Shown here one piece after another: positions 1 through 6,925 of a stretch of DNA of 21,371 nt. The stretch spans positions 1 to 21,371 of the forward strand of contig JAYFPL010000036.1 of the NCBI GenBank assembly GCA_034927775.1. The letters are read 5' to 3'. Numbering within the stretch: position 1 is the first letter of the stretch; every line of letters begins with the position of its first letter. Below the pieces are notes generated by a model. That model ran no database searches. It saw nothing but the letters and a program-made list of their open reading frames with translations, and had not been told where the DNA came from. The position numbers were made by a program, and so were the translations under genes. The DNA comes from IOR16 sp034927775. GTDB lineage: Bacteria; Bacillota; Clostridia; Peptostreptococcales; Anaerovoracaceae.

Positions 1-1572
1 GCCATGAATTATGAAGATTTTGGATTTAATCCGGCGGAAATTGATTATGTTTTACTCAGCCATGCTCACATTGATCATTGCGGGAGAATCCCTCTATTAG
101 TGAAGAGGGGATTTAAAGGTAAAATATATTGTACGGATGCAACTGCTGATTTGGTGGAGGTAATGCTAAAGGATAGCGGATACATTCATGAGAAAGAAGC
201 AGAGTGGAAAAACCGTAAGGCGGAACGTGCAGGAAAAGCATTGGTAGAACCTCTCTATACTTATAATGATGCTTTGGATTCTTTAAAATACATTACTCCT
301 GTACTTTATGATCAACTAGTCGAAATCAATGAACAAATGAAAGTTGTATTCAATGATGCGGGACATATTTTAGGTTCTTCCATCATAGAACTTTGGGTTG
401 AGGAAGAAGAGCGAGTTTCAAAAATTGTTTTTTCAGGCGATTTGGGTGTTATGAATCGACCTATTTTAAGAAATCCAACGAAAATAAAAAAAGCAGATTA
501 CGTTATTATGGAAACAACGTACGGAAATCGTATTCATGAAAAAAATTCCATCAGTATCGATCGACTGATTGACATTGTCTTAGAAACAACAAAAAGAGGT
601 GGAAATGTTGTCATCCCTTCTTTTGCAGTTGGACGGACGCAAGAATTAATTTATGAATTTAATCGTTTTTATGAAGAGAATTCTAAGTATAAAAAAGAAT
701 TGGACAAACTAACTGTATATGTAGACAGCCCAATGGCAACTACAGCAACAGAGGTTTTCCGAAAAAATGCACAGGTTTTTGATGAGGAGACAAAAGCCTA
801 TATATTAAATGGAAATAATCCGCTTGATTTTAAAAATCTAGTATTTACCAGAACAAGTGATGAATCTCGAGCTATTAATTTTGACCATGAGCCCAAAATC
901 ATTATTTCTGCAAGTGGTATGTGTGAGGCAGGAAGGATTCGTCATCATTTAAAACATAATTTATGGGATTCTCGTAACAGCATTGTTTTTGTAGGATACC
1001 AAGCAGAAGGTACTTTAGGCAGATATCTTGTTGAGGGAGAAAAAGATATTACACTTTTTGGAGAGAAAATTCATGTGAATGCGGAAATTCATAATTTAGA
1101 AGGTTTTTCGGGTCATGCAGACAGAGAGGGCTTACTGGATTGGCTGAGCGGATTTCAAAAGGCTCCCCACGATATTTTCTTAGTACATGGTGAACAAGAA
1201 TCAAAAAATGATTTTGCAGAGACGGTAAAGAAAGAATTGGGATATGATTGTACGGTTATTAATAGTGTATCAGAATATAAATTGAATCATATTACAACAC
1301 TTACATCACAAGAAGCAAATGCTGAAATTGTTGATAAAGAAGAGGTTTTAAAAATGCGGGATCGCATTGCAGACATTCACGACGATTTAGAAAACATTCT
1401 ATATCGTACCAACTTAGCGATGGGAGATTCAATCACCCCAGAGCGTATGATAGAAATAAACAATATTATATTGGAATTGCAGAAGAGCACGTTAAATTTA
1501 GGTTCAACGATCACACTGGAAGAAGAACCGAGAACCATTGAAATAAAAGCACAAAAGATAAAGGAGGATTAA
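1..1572 (+). CDS. Beta-CASP metallo-beta-lactamase RNA hydrolase, 5' partial
   Basis: This is a metallo-beta-lactamase fold nuclease of the beta-CASP/CPSF (YSH1, Cft2) group, expected to be a cytoplasmic zinc-dependent RNA-processing enzyme. The reading frame is open through base 1, and the first visible residues already lie just before the HxHxDH motif. The usual N-terminal strands (roughly 50-60 residues) are therefore outside the window, and the ATG at 4 is internal. Counting from that Met, visible motifs are HAHIDH at 20-25, a motif-3 His at 121, a motif-4 Asp at 146, the beta-CASP motif ETTYGN starting at Glu170, His residues near 314-318, SGHAD with His371, and LVHGE with His395. All expected metal ligands after motif 1 are present. 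About 100 residues after the RMMBL region form a mostly charged helical tail I cannot assign. The stop is followed after 3 nt by the udk start, so the two are probably co-transcribed. The exact RNA substrate is unknown. Confidence 0.9.
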   Translation, partial: AMNYEDFGFNPAEIDYVLLSHAHIDHCGRIPLLVKRGFKGKIYCTDATADLVEVMLKDSGYIHEKEAEWKNRKAERAGKALVEPLYTYNDALDSLKYITPVLYDQLVEINEQMKVVFNDAGHILGSSIIELWVEEEERVSKIVFSGDLGVMNRPILRNPTKIKKADYVIMETTYGNRIHEKNSISIDRLIDIVLETTKRGGNVVIPSFAVGRTQELIYEFNRFYEENSKYKKELDKLTVYVDSPMATTATEVFRKNAQVFDEETKAYILNGNNPLDFKNLVFTRTSDESRAINFDHEPKIIISASGMCEAGRIRHHLKHNLWDSRNSIVFVGYQAEGTLGRYLVEGEKDITLFGEKIHVNAEIHNLEGFSGHADREGLLDWLSGFQKAPHDIFLVHGEQESKNDFAETVKKELGYDCTVINSVSEYKLNHITTLTSQEANAEIVDKEEVLKMRDRIADIHDDLENILYRTNLAMGDSITPERMIEINNIILELQKSTLNLGSTITLEEEPRTIEIKAQKIKED

Positions 1573-1575
1573 CTT

Positions 1576-2190
1576 TTGGAAGAGGTAATCGTTATTGGAA
1601 TTGCAGGAGGAACGGGCTCGGGAAAAAGTACATTAATTGATCGTATTAAAAATGAATTTGACAATGCAGTATCTATACTAAGTCATGATTTTTATTATAA
1701 AAGCCATGATGAATTACAGTTTGAAGATAGGGAAAAACTCAATTATGATCATCCGGATGCTTTTGATACGGATTTGATGATTGAGCATATTATAGCTTTA
1801 AAAAAAGGAATGAGCATCCTTCGGCCCGTTTACGATTTTGTAATTCATAATCGTACCAAAGAAACCATTTCAGTGGAACCTAAAAAAGTAATTTTAGTGG
1901 AAGGTATTTTAATTTTTGAAAACAAGAAATTAAGAGACTTATTCGATATTAAAGTTTTTGTTGATACGGATGCAGATGTAAGGATTATTCGAAGAATTTT
2001 AAGAGATGTCAGTGATCGAGGCCGCAGTTTGGAATCCGTGATTCATCAATATCTGACAACGGTTAAATTGATGCATGAGGAGTTTGTTGAACCAAGTAAA
2101 AAATATGCCGACATTATCATTCCGGAAGGTGGATATAATGTTGTTGCACTCCAAATGCTAAACGAACGAATCAAATCTTTACTTAAATAA
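1576..2190 (+). CDS. udk: Uridine kinase
   Basis: Uridine/cytidine kinase phosphorylates uridine or cytidine to UMP or CMP in pyrimidine salvage. The 204-residue protein has the P-loop GGTGSGKST at 11-19, followed by the family signature SHDFYYK and a KLNYDHPDAFDTD segment that forms the nucleoside site. The length is normal for Udk. The start is TTG at 1576, chosen because an AAGGAGG at 1560-1566 lies at correct spacing inside the end of the upstream gene; no ATG nearby fits better. It is translationally close to the RNA hydrolase gene, a sensible pairing of RNA turnover with nucleoside recovery, although that link is inference. Transcription probably ends at the hairpin at 2232-2257. Confidence 0.93.
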   Translation: MEEVIVIGIAGGTGSGKSTLIDRIKNEFDNAVSILSHDFYYKSHDELQFEDREKLNYDHPDAFDTDLMIEHIIALKKGMSILRPVYDFVIHNRTKETISVEPKKVILVEGILIFENKKLRDLFDIKVFVDTDADVRIIRRILRDVSDRGRSLESVIHQYLTTVKLMHEEFVEPSKKYADIIIPEGGYNVVALQMLNERIKSLLK

Positions 2191-2216
2191 CAAATAGTAA
2201 AAAATAATTATTAGAA

Positions 2217-2744
2217 TTATTTTTGCAGAGCAATGCCCTTTTTTAAAAGGGCATTTTCTATACGCAAAAATGCAGAAATATCTTTACAACCGATGCGATG
2301 CAGATGAATCCCTTCGGTTAAATCACTAAGTGGTTTGCCTTCTCCTTCTTGAACTCTTGCGGCGAATAAATCAGCATCATAGCGGGAATGAATAGCAAGA
2401 GAACCTGATATTTGACCGTAGATTGCATGTTCAATGGTTACGTCAATGAGACTGCCGCCATAATCAACAACGGTGTAAAGTTCTTCAATTAACTGTGAAG
2501 CAGTATGTTTGCAAGCAATTACGCCGATATAACCAAAGGAATTTTGGGTATCATCTTCTGCAGAATAAAGGTATCCTCGAGGTGTGGCAGATATATTGTT
2601 GCCAGAAGCTCGCAAAATAGCAATATCTCCAACAATCACTTGACGACTTACCTTAAACTGGGAAGCCAGAACCGTTGCACTGATTGGTGAATTTGACTGT
2701 TGAAGTGCATTTAGAATTTGTTGACGTCTTGTCTCTGTTTGCAT
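2217..2744 (-). CDS. niaR: NiaR-type niacin-responsive transcriptional repressor
   Basis: This is a repressor of the NiaR/YrxA family, which represses niacin uptake or NAD synthesis genes when nicotinic acid is abundant. From the chosen start (175 aa) residues 5-60 form an HTH_11 winged helix (RRQQILNALQ... SRQVIVGDIAILR), followed by a 3H ligand-binding domain at about 72-170. Candidate metal and ligand residues are His80, Glu88, His147 and His149, arranged as in structurally known 3H proteins. The start at 2744 is preferred over the in-frame ATG at 2762 because GAAGGGAGC (2752-2760) is correctly spaced only for the inner ATG. The gene diverges from a PfoR/EIIC-like transporter and shares its control region, so both autoregulation and control of the transporter are likely. 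No NAD biosynthesis gene is adjacent. Confidence 0.92.
   Translation of the reverse strand: MQTETRRQQILNALQQSNSPISATVLASQFKVSRQVIVGDIAILRASGNNISATPRGYLYSAEDDTQNSFGYIGVIACKHTASQLIEELYTVVDYGGSLIDVTIEHAIYGQISGSLAIHSRYDADLFAARVQEGEGKPLSDLTEGIHLHRIGCKDISAFLRIENALLKKGIALQK
2232..2257 (+). terminator. Intrinsic terminator of udk inside the niaR 3' end
   Basis: An 11-bp perfect inverted repeat (arms at 2232-2242 and 2245-2255, AATGCCCTTTT and its complement) is followed by a short T run. It lies about 40 nt after the udk stop but within the last codons of the convergent niaR gene, where it encodes Asn-Ala-Leu-Leu-Lys-Lys-Gly. The T run is only four bases, so termination strength is uncertain. Confidence 0.6.
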
Positions 2745-2782
2745 GAAAGATGCTCCCTTCATAATTCAATGTCATTTTAATT

Positions 2783-2811
2783 ATGATAGCATATATAGAA
2801 ATATTGGTCAA
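2783..2811 (-). promoter_or_regulatory. Sigma-A promoter of niaR
   Basis: On the minus strand TTGACC (2806-2811) and TATCAT (2783-2788) are separated by exactly 17 nt, upstream of the niaR start. The -35 box overlaps a small dyad, GTCA-AA-TGAC (2807-2816), so occupancy of that dyad would block the promoter. Confidence 0.7.
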
Positions 2812-2820
2812 ATGACAACT

Positions 2821-2844
2821 TGATATGTGTCTTGACATGTATCA
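2821..2844. promoter_or_regulatory. Candidate NiaR operator (24-bp interrupted palindrome)
   Basis: The core TGTC-TT-GACA (2828-2837) is flanked by TGATA (2821-2825) and TATCA (2840-2844), with a TG spacer on each side. Nine of eleven pairs per arm match. It covers the -35 box of the rightward promoter and lies about 21 bp centre to centre from a second dyad at 2807-2816 over the niaR -35 box. The position and the adjacent repressor gene suggest NiaR; the assignment to NiaR is inference. Confidence 0.6.
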
Positions 2845-2860
2845 TGCCGTCTGATAAAAT
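2832..2860 (+). promoter_or_regulatory. Sigma-A promoter of the PfoR/EIIC-like gene
   Basis: A consensus TTGACA (2832-2837) and TAAAAT (2855-2860) are separated by 17 nt. The predicted start of transcription is near 2867, giving a leader of about 34 nt before the ATG at 2901. The -35 box is the right half of the palindromic operator. Confidence 0.8.
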
Positions 2861-2900
2861 AAAAACGTTTTGATACATAGATTTTTATTTGGAGGGAAGA

Positions 2901-3944
2901 ATGGAGCGAGTAAAACAGTTTTTAAAACGAAAGGACATCGAATTTTCAGCCAAGCGTTACTTTAATGATGCTTTATCGGCAATGGCCTTAGGTTTATTTG
3001 CATCTCTTTTAATTGGATTAATTATAAAAACATTGGGGGAGCAAAGTGCTTTGCTTTTAGGTGGTAATGTAGTGTCTGACTTCTTTATTGCCACTGGGGG
3101 TACTGCAATGAAATATATGGGCCAAGCGATTGGCGGTGCTGTTGCCTTTGGACTAAAATCACCACCTTTAGTACTCTTTGCAAGTATCATTACAGGGGGA
3201 ATGGGTGCTGAATTAGGTGGGCCGGCAGGGGCTTTTCTTGCCGCAGCATTTGGAGCAGAGTTTGGGAAAGCGGTTTCAAAAGAAACAAAGGTAGATATTA
3301 TTGTAACACCATTTGTGACAATTGTTATGGGAGCGATTGCTGCTCATTTTTTTGGACCTGTTGTTTCAGCATTGATGACTGGGCTTGGAAAAATTATTAT
3401 GACAGCTACGGAAATGAGACCATTTTTGATGGGGATTATAGTTGCAGTTGTTGTTGGATTAGTTTTGACTGCACCGATTTCAAGTGCTGCACTTTGTATT
3501 ATGCTGAATTTAAGCGGATTAGCCGGAGGCGCAGCAACGGTAGGGTGCTGTGCACAAATGATTGGATTTGCAGTCATTAGTTTTCGAGAAAATGGAGTTG
3601 GAGGATTACTGGCGCAAGGTATTGGTACTTCTATGCTGCAGGTATCAAATATTATAAAGAATCCTTGGATATTACTTCCACCAACGTTGGCGGGTGCAAT
3701 CATTGGTCCGATTGCAACCAGTAAATACTTTGCAATGACGAATATACCAGCTGGTTCAGGCATGGGAACATCTGGATTTGTTGGACAAATTGGAACATTT
3801 ACCTCTATGGGATTTCATGGACAAGTCTTCTTTTTTATTTTAATTTTACATTTTATTCTTCCAGCTGTTATTGCTTGGATTGCAGATTATGGTTTGAAAA
3901 AATTAGGGAAAATCAAAGTAGGCGATTATAAACTAGATCTATAA
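2901..3944 (+). CDS. PfoR/PTS_EIIC_2-family membrane transporter, candidate niacin-regulated
   Basis: This 347-residue polytopic membrane protein belongs to the EIIC_2 (PfoR) family. It has a short basic N terminus and then about eight to ten hydrophobic segments with many small residues (GGAVAFGLKSPP, ELGGPAGAFLAAAFGAEFG, AGSGMGTSGFVGQIG). It resembles the permease part of phosphotransferase systems, but no IIA or IIB domain or gene lies nearby and no phosphorylation-site motif is visible, so sugar phosphorylation should not be assumed. The start is the ATG at 2901, with GGAGGG at 2891-2896; the TTG at 2889 would overlap that site and is rejected. The promoter carries a dyad next to divergent niaR, so the cargo may be niacin or a related precursor. 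This is inference from context; family members have been named as regulators (PfoR) or sugar permeases without firm substrate evidence known to me. Confidence 0.8.
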   Translation: MERVKQFLKRKDIEFSAKRYFNDALSAMALGLFASLLIGLIIKTLGEQSALLLGGNVVSDFFIATGGTAMKYMGQAIGGAVAFGLKSPPLVLFASIITGGMGAELGGPAGAFLAAAFGAEFGKAVSKETKVDIIVTPFVTIVMGAIAAHFFGPVVSALMTGLGKIIMTATEMRPFLMGIIVAVVVGLVLTAPISSAALCIMLNLSGLAGGAATVGCCAQMIGFAVISFRENGVGGLLAQGIGTSMLQVSNIIKNPWILLPPTLAGAIIGPIATSKYFAMTNIPAGSGMGTSGFVGQIGTFTSMGFHGQVFFFILILHFILPAVIAWIADYGLKKLGKIKVGDYKLDL

Positions 3945-3954
3945 TAGTTGTATG

Positions 3955-3990
3955 AAAAAAGGACGTTTCAGTTGAAACGTCCTTTTAATT
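3955..3990. terminator. Bidirectional intrinsic terminator
   Basis: A perfect 10-bp stem GGACGTTTCA/TGAAACGTCC (3961-3970 and 3973-3982) is flanked by an A run on the left and TTTTAATT on the right. It can stop the transporter transcript from the left and the rubredoxin-like gene transcript from the right. Confidence 0.88.
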
Positions 3991-4037
3991 ATTAAAATAA
4001 ATATCAATCTATCTCATTAAATATGTAAATTAAGTGA

Positions 4038-4367
4038 TTAATATTTTTCTTTCGCAACGTGAGAAGCAATTTCTGCTTTTACAAGCTGTTTAATCTGCCA
4101 AGCACGCTTTTTAGAAGCATAGAAAGCACTGTTGCATCCTGGGTCAAGGTTGATTTCCAAGCCTTCTTTGCAAAGTGTATTGATTTTTGCTGCTAAAGCT
4201 GCAATTTCATGGTGAATATCATTGGTACGATCTGCCTTATATATCTTTTCAGATGCCTCTTCGGAAAGAGAAATAAATTTTTCTGCCGGAGCACCACATT
4301 TTGGACAGGTACTTGGAGCAGAATCCCCTTCCGTAATATAACCACATACACTACATTTCCATAACAT
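4038..4367 (-). CDS. Small rubredoxin-domain protein with helical C-terminal region
   Basis: This 109-residue protein begins with a rubredoxin/rubrerythrin-type iron site: WKCSVCGY and CPKCGAP place four cysteines at 5, 8, 21 and 24, with the compact loop found at the C terminus of rubrerythrins. An iron(Cys)4 electron-transfer role in the cytoplasm is expected. Residues 35-109 are helical and charged and hold two further cysteines and several histidines. They lack the paired ExxH motifs of a rubrerythrin diiron domain, and I do not recognise this part. The start is the second ATG (4367), because AGGAGG is 8 nt upstream of it and only 2 nt from the first ATG (4373). A TATAAT lies upstream. 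The gene converges on the transporter and shares its terminator. Oxidative stress defence is plausible but unproven. Confidence 0.75.
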   Translation of the reverse strand: MLWKCSVCGYITEGDSAPSTCPKCGAPAEKFISLSEEASEKIYKADRTNDIHHEIAALAAKINTLCKEGLEINLDPGCNSAFYASKKRAWQIKQLVKAEIASHVAKEKY

Positions 4368-4434
4368 AATCATTTCCTCCTTTATTTTAGGTTTATATTT
4401 TATTTAATATTTTTATTATACCCACGATAAAAAT

Positions 4435-4440
4435 CAAGCA
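4435..4440 (-). promoter_or_regulatory. Candidate -10 box for the rubredoxin-domain gene
   Basis: The minus strand reads TATAAT about 70 nt upstream of the gene. A matching -35 box is poor (TTGCTT at a 15-nt spacing), so only the -10 element is well supported. Confidence 0.4.
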
Positions 4441-4500
4441 AACATGATAATAAAATGTTTGTTTCAATTTTATTCGACAAAACCAAACAAGAACTTTCAG

Positions 4501-4529
4501 TTGTAATATTACTAAAAAAATGGTACTAT
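4501..4529 (+). promoter_or_regulatory. Extended -10 sigma-A promoter of the CYTH gene
   Basis: TTGTAA (4501-4506) and TACTAT (4524-4529) are separated by 17 nt, with a TGG just before the -10 box giving the extended TGn motif. The transcript would start about 65 nt before the CYTH start codon. Confidence 0.65.
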
Positions 4530-4601
4530 CTAATAGTCTTCTTTTTCCAAAGAAGGAACTCTTACTGTGAAAACTGAAGAAAAAAAGGAAAAGGTCTTAA
4601 G

Positions 4602-5252
4602 ATGGAAATAGAAATGAAATATGGCATAGGGGATAAAGAATGTGCCGAAAATATTTGGGATGACGAGGATCTTTTACGCATAGCAGACATAGAATCGAGA
4701 GAAACTATTTTAATGAAAGCCGCGTATTTTGACACTGATGATTATGTCTTGTCTAAGCATGATATTGCTTTTCGTGTACGAATGGAAGGAAACCGAGTGG
4801 TAGCTTCCTTAAAATGGAACGGAAGTTGTGAAGAGGGACTTCATAGTAGAGAGGAAATTAATGTTCCAATCAACGATGAGGCATGCTTGATTATGCCATC
4901 GCCGGAGGTTTTTAAGGAAAGCGAACAAGGAAGAGCGGTTCTTGAACTTTTAGGTGATAAACAGTTGCATAGTTTAATTGAAACATGTTTCTTACGTAAA
5001 CGTATGCGCATTGATTCGGGAAATGCCATTTGTGAAGTTGCAATTGATGAGGGCGAAATTGTAACAGATTTTGGGACGGTACCGATTTGTGAACTGGAGA
5101 TTGAATTATTCTCTGGTGAGGAAGAAGAAGTAAGCGTAATTGGGGAACGACTTGCACAAAAATATAATTTGGTAGCTGAAAATCGAAGTAAATATGCGAG
5201 AGGCCTGGATCTATTAAAAACAGGAATGGCTAAAATAAACGATAAAAAATAG
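4602..5252 (+). CDS. CYTH-domain protein, probable inorganic triphosphatase
   Basis: This 216-residue protein belongs to the CYTH (CyaB/thiamine triphosphatase-like) superfamily. The metal-binding ExExK signature is at the very N terminus (Glu2, Glu4, Lys6). It is followed by beta-strand segments with alternating charged residues typical of the tunnel fold: TAYFDT-like AAYFDTDD, FRVRMEG, ASLKWNG, CEVAIDEGEIV and CELEIELFSG, then SKYARG near the end. Such proteins hydrolyse triphosphate or thiamine/nucleoside triphosphates with a divalent cation; which substrate applies here cannot be read from sequence. There is no C-terminal CHAD domain. The Shine-Dalgarno region is a loose AAGGAAAAGG (4586-4594). 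It is apparently a single-gene unit with its own promoter and two terminators. Confidence 0.85.
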   Translation: MEIEMKYGIGDKECAENIWDDEDLLRIADIESRETILMKAAYFDTDDYVLSKHDIAFRVRMEGNRVVASLKWNGSCEEGLHSREEINVPINDEACLIMPSPEVFKESEQGRAVLELLGDKQLHSLIETCFLRKRMRIDSGNAICEVAIDEGEIVTDFGTVPICELEIELFSGEEEEVSVIGERLAQKYNLVAENRSKYARGLDLLKTGMAKINDKK

Positions 5253-5261
5253 AGAAATAAA

Positions 5262-5304
5262 GAGGGACTTGATGAAAAAATCGAGTCTCTTCTATTATTT
5301 TTAA
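5262..5304 (+). terminator. Terminator 1 after the CYTH gene
   Basis: Arms at 5262-5273 and 5280-5291 pair over 12 bp with three G-U wobbles around an A-rich loop, followed by CTATTATTTTT. It lies 10 nt after the stop codon. Confidence 0.7.
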
Positions 5305-5319
5305 TAAAAATAGGGTAAT

Positions 5320-5353
5320 AAAGAGGCATAAGTGTTGTCAAAAGCCTCTTTTT
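5320..5353 (+). terminator. Terminator 2, tandem
   Basis: AAAGAGGC (5320-5327) pairs with GCCTCTTT (5344-5351) across a 16-nt loop, ending in TTT. It sits directly upstream of the tig promoter and would insulate it from CYTH readthrough. Confidence 0.6.
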
Positions 5354-5364
5354 CGTAAATACTC

Positions 5365-5393
5365 TTTACTTTATAGTAGGAAAACGATATAAT
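5365..5393 (+). promoter_or_regulatory. Sigma-A promoter of the tig-clpP-clpX operon
   Basis: TTTACT (5365-5370) and a perfect TATAAT (5388-5393) are 17 nt apart. Transcription from here gives a leader of about 195 nt. I found neither the CIRCE inverted repeat (HrcA) nor a CtsR heptad repeat around it. Confidence 0.7.
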
Positions 5394-5399
5394 AATGTG

Positions 5400-5595
5400 C
5401 GCAGTTTATGCATTTTCGTAACTTAGACGTACAAAATAAGAAAAAGCAAGTGTAAAAATGCTTTACACTTATAACCATTTGCGATTCTGCACATGGGAAT
5501 AAAATAAAATAAAAAAATAGCTAGGCAAATTTATGGTTATTCTTAAAGAGGTATGGTCATTTTGTTTGCCTTGTTCGTTGAGATGGAGGACAAAA
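5400..5595 (+). promoter_or_regulatory. Long structured leader of tig
   Basis: This stretch has no plausible gene. It holds a 9-bp hairpin AAGTGTAAA/TTTACACTT (5448-5456 and 5462-5470) without a T run. Next, 5471-5482 can pair with 5525-5540 (ATAACCAT/ATGGTTAT plus TTGC/GCAA, one 4-nt bulge). The AGGCAAA at 5523-5529 can instead pair with TTTGCCT at 5565-5571, just before the Shine-Dalgarno GGAGG (5585-5589). The two pairings exclude one another. A regulatory role is inference. Confidence 0.4.
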
Positions 5596-6885
5596 ATGAA
5601 AGCAACTTTATTAACTAAAGAAAAAAATGACGCAAAATTCACTATGACCTTTTCTGCTGAAGATTTCGAAAAGGCATTGGGAGAAGCTTATCAGAAGAAC
5701 AAAGGTAAATTTGTAGTGGATGGTTTTCGTAAAGGAAAAGCTCCAAGAAAATTAATTGAATCTAAGTTTGGTGAAGATGTATTTTATGAAGATGCAATCA
5801 ATGAAATGTTTGCAGCAGGATATCCACAAGCTTTAGAAGAATTATCATTAAATCCGGTAGATCGACCATCTGCTGATTTTGGTGAGGAAAAAATTGAAAA
5901 AGGTAAAGATTTCACAGTAACCATTACCGTAACTTGCATGCCTGAATTTGAAATTAAGGATTATAAAGGCGTTAAAGTAGAAAAGATTGAACATCCAGTT
6001 ACGGATGAAGATGTAAATAAAGAGTTAGAAGGATTACAGAAGAGAAATGCCAGAATGGTTGTTGTTGACAGAGCAGCAAAAGAAGGGGACACTGTCTTAA
6101 TTGATTATGCTGGTTTTGTTGGGGAAGAACAATTTGAAGGCGGCACTGCAGAAAGACAGCCGTTAACTTTGGGCTCCAATACATTCATTCCTGGATTTGA
6201 GGAACAATTGATTGGCGCAAATGCAGGTGAAGAAAGAGATGTAAAGGTTACTTTCCCAGAAGAATATCATGCAGAAAATTTAGCTGGAAAAGAAGCTGTT
6301 TTCAAATGCAAGGTACATGAAATTAAGGAACAGGAATTACCGGCACTTGACGATGACTTTGCAAAGGATGTAAGTGAATTTGATACTCTTGAAGAACTGA
6401 AGAAGGATACAAGAGAAAAATTAGAAAAAGCAGCGACAGAAGCAGTAGAGTATGAAACGAAGAACGCTGTGCTGGAAAAGGTATATGAAGCAAATGAAAT
6501 TGACATTCCGGATTGCATGGTTGAAGATCAGTTAAATGAAATGCTTCAGGAGTTTGAACAGCAGTTATCTCGTCAAGGACTAAACTTACAAATGTACTGC
6601 CAGTATTTGAATAAAGAATTGAAAGAGTTAAGAGAAGACCTTCGTGCAGATGCTCAGAAAAAGGTTAAGACTCGTCTTGTAATAGAAGCAGTAGCTGATG
6701 CAGAAAAGATGGAAGTTTCTAAAGAAGAAATGGAAAAAGAAATGCAGGCTATGGCAGATATGTACAAAATGGAACTATCCAAGCTACAGGCAATGATGCA
6801 TATGGAAAACCTTGCTTACTTGCAGCAGGATATAAAAATGAGAAAAGCTATAGAATTTATGTTTGAAAATGCGATAATTGAGTAA
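5596..6885 (+). CDS. tig: Trigger factor, ribosome-associated chaperone
   Basis: Trigger factor binds at the ribosome exit tunnel and helps nascent chains fold; it also has peptidyl-prolyl isomerase activity. The 429-residue length matches the family. The ribosome-binding signature GFRKGKAP is at 43-50, an FKBP-like isomerase domain at about 163-245 (GDTVLIDYAGF... FIPGFEEQLIG... FPEEYH), and a helical, charged chaperone domain follows. The frame is open upstream to 5533, but the added residues are unlike trigger factor; the ATG at 5596 has GGAGG at 5585-5589 and gives the canonical N terminus. It is first in an operon with clpP (41-nt gap) and clpX, the common Firmicute order. Confidence 0.97.
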   Translation: MKATLLTKEKNDAKFTMTFSAEDFEKALGEAYQKNKGKFVVDGFRKGKAPRKLIESKFGEDVFYEDAINEMFAAGYPQALEELSLNPVDRPSADFGEEKIEKGKDFTVTITVTCMPEFEIKDYKGVKVEKIEHPVTDEDVNKELEGLQKRNARMVVVDRAAKEGDTVLIDYAGFVGEEQFEGGTAERQPLTLGSNTFIPGFEEQLIGANAGEERDVKVTFPEEYHAENLAGKEAVFKCKVHEIKEQELPALDDDFAKDVSEFDTLEELKKDTREKLEKAATEAVEYETKNAVLEKVYEANEIDIPDCMVEDQLNEMLQEFEQQLSRQGLNLQMYCQYLNKELKELREDLRADAQKKVKTRLVIEAVADAEKMEVSKEEMEKEMQAMADMYKMELSKLQAMMHMENLAYLQQDIKMRKAIEFMFENAIIE

Positions 6886-6925
6886 TAAATAGTATATACA
6901 TCAAAAAGAGAGGGGTAAAGAAAAC

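Noticed and set aside
3344..3763. Leftward 139-residue open frame inside the permease gene
   Set aside because: It is antisense to a well-supported membrane protein and its proline/isoleucine-rich composition reflects the complementary codons.
2901..3944. Active sugar phosphotransferase permease
   Set aside because: No IIA or IIB domain or neighbouring gene is present, and the context points to niacin control rather than sugar use.
5533..5595. N-terminal extension of trigger factor by 21 residues
   Set aside because: The extra residues are unlike the family, the ATG at 5596 has a GGAGG at correct spacing, and the extension lies within the structured leader.
5341..5595. CIRCE or CtsR control of tig-clpP-clpX
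   Set aside because: Neither the CIRCE inverted repeat nor a CtsR heptad direct repeat was found by eye before tig or before clpP.
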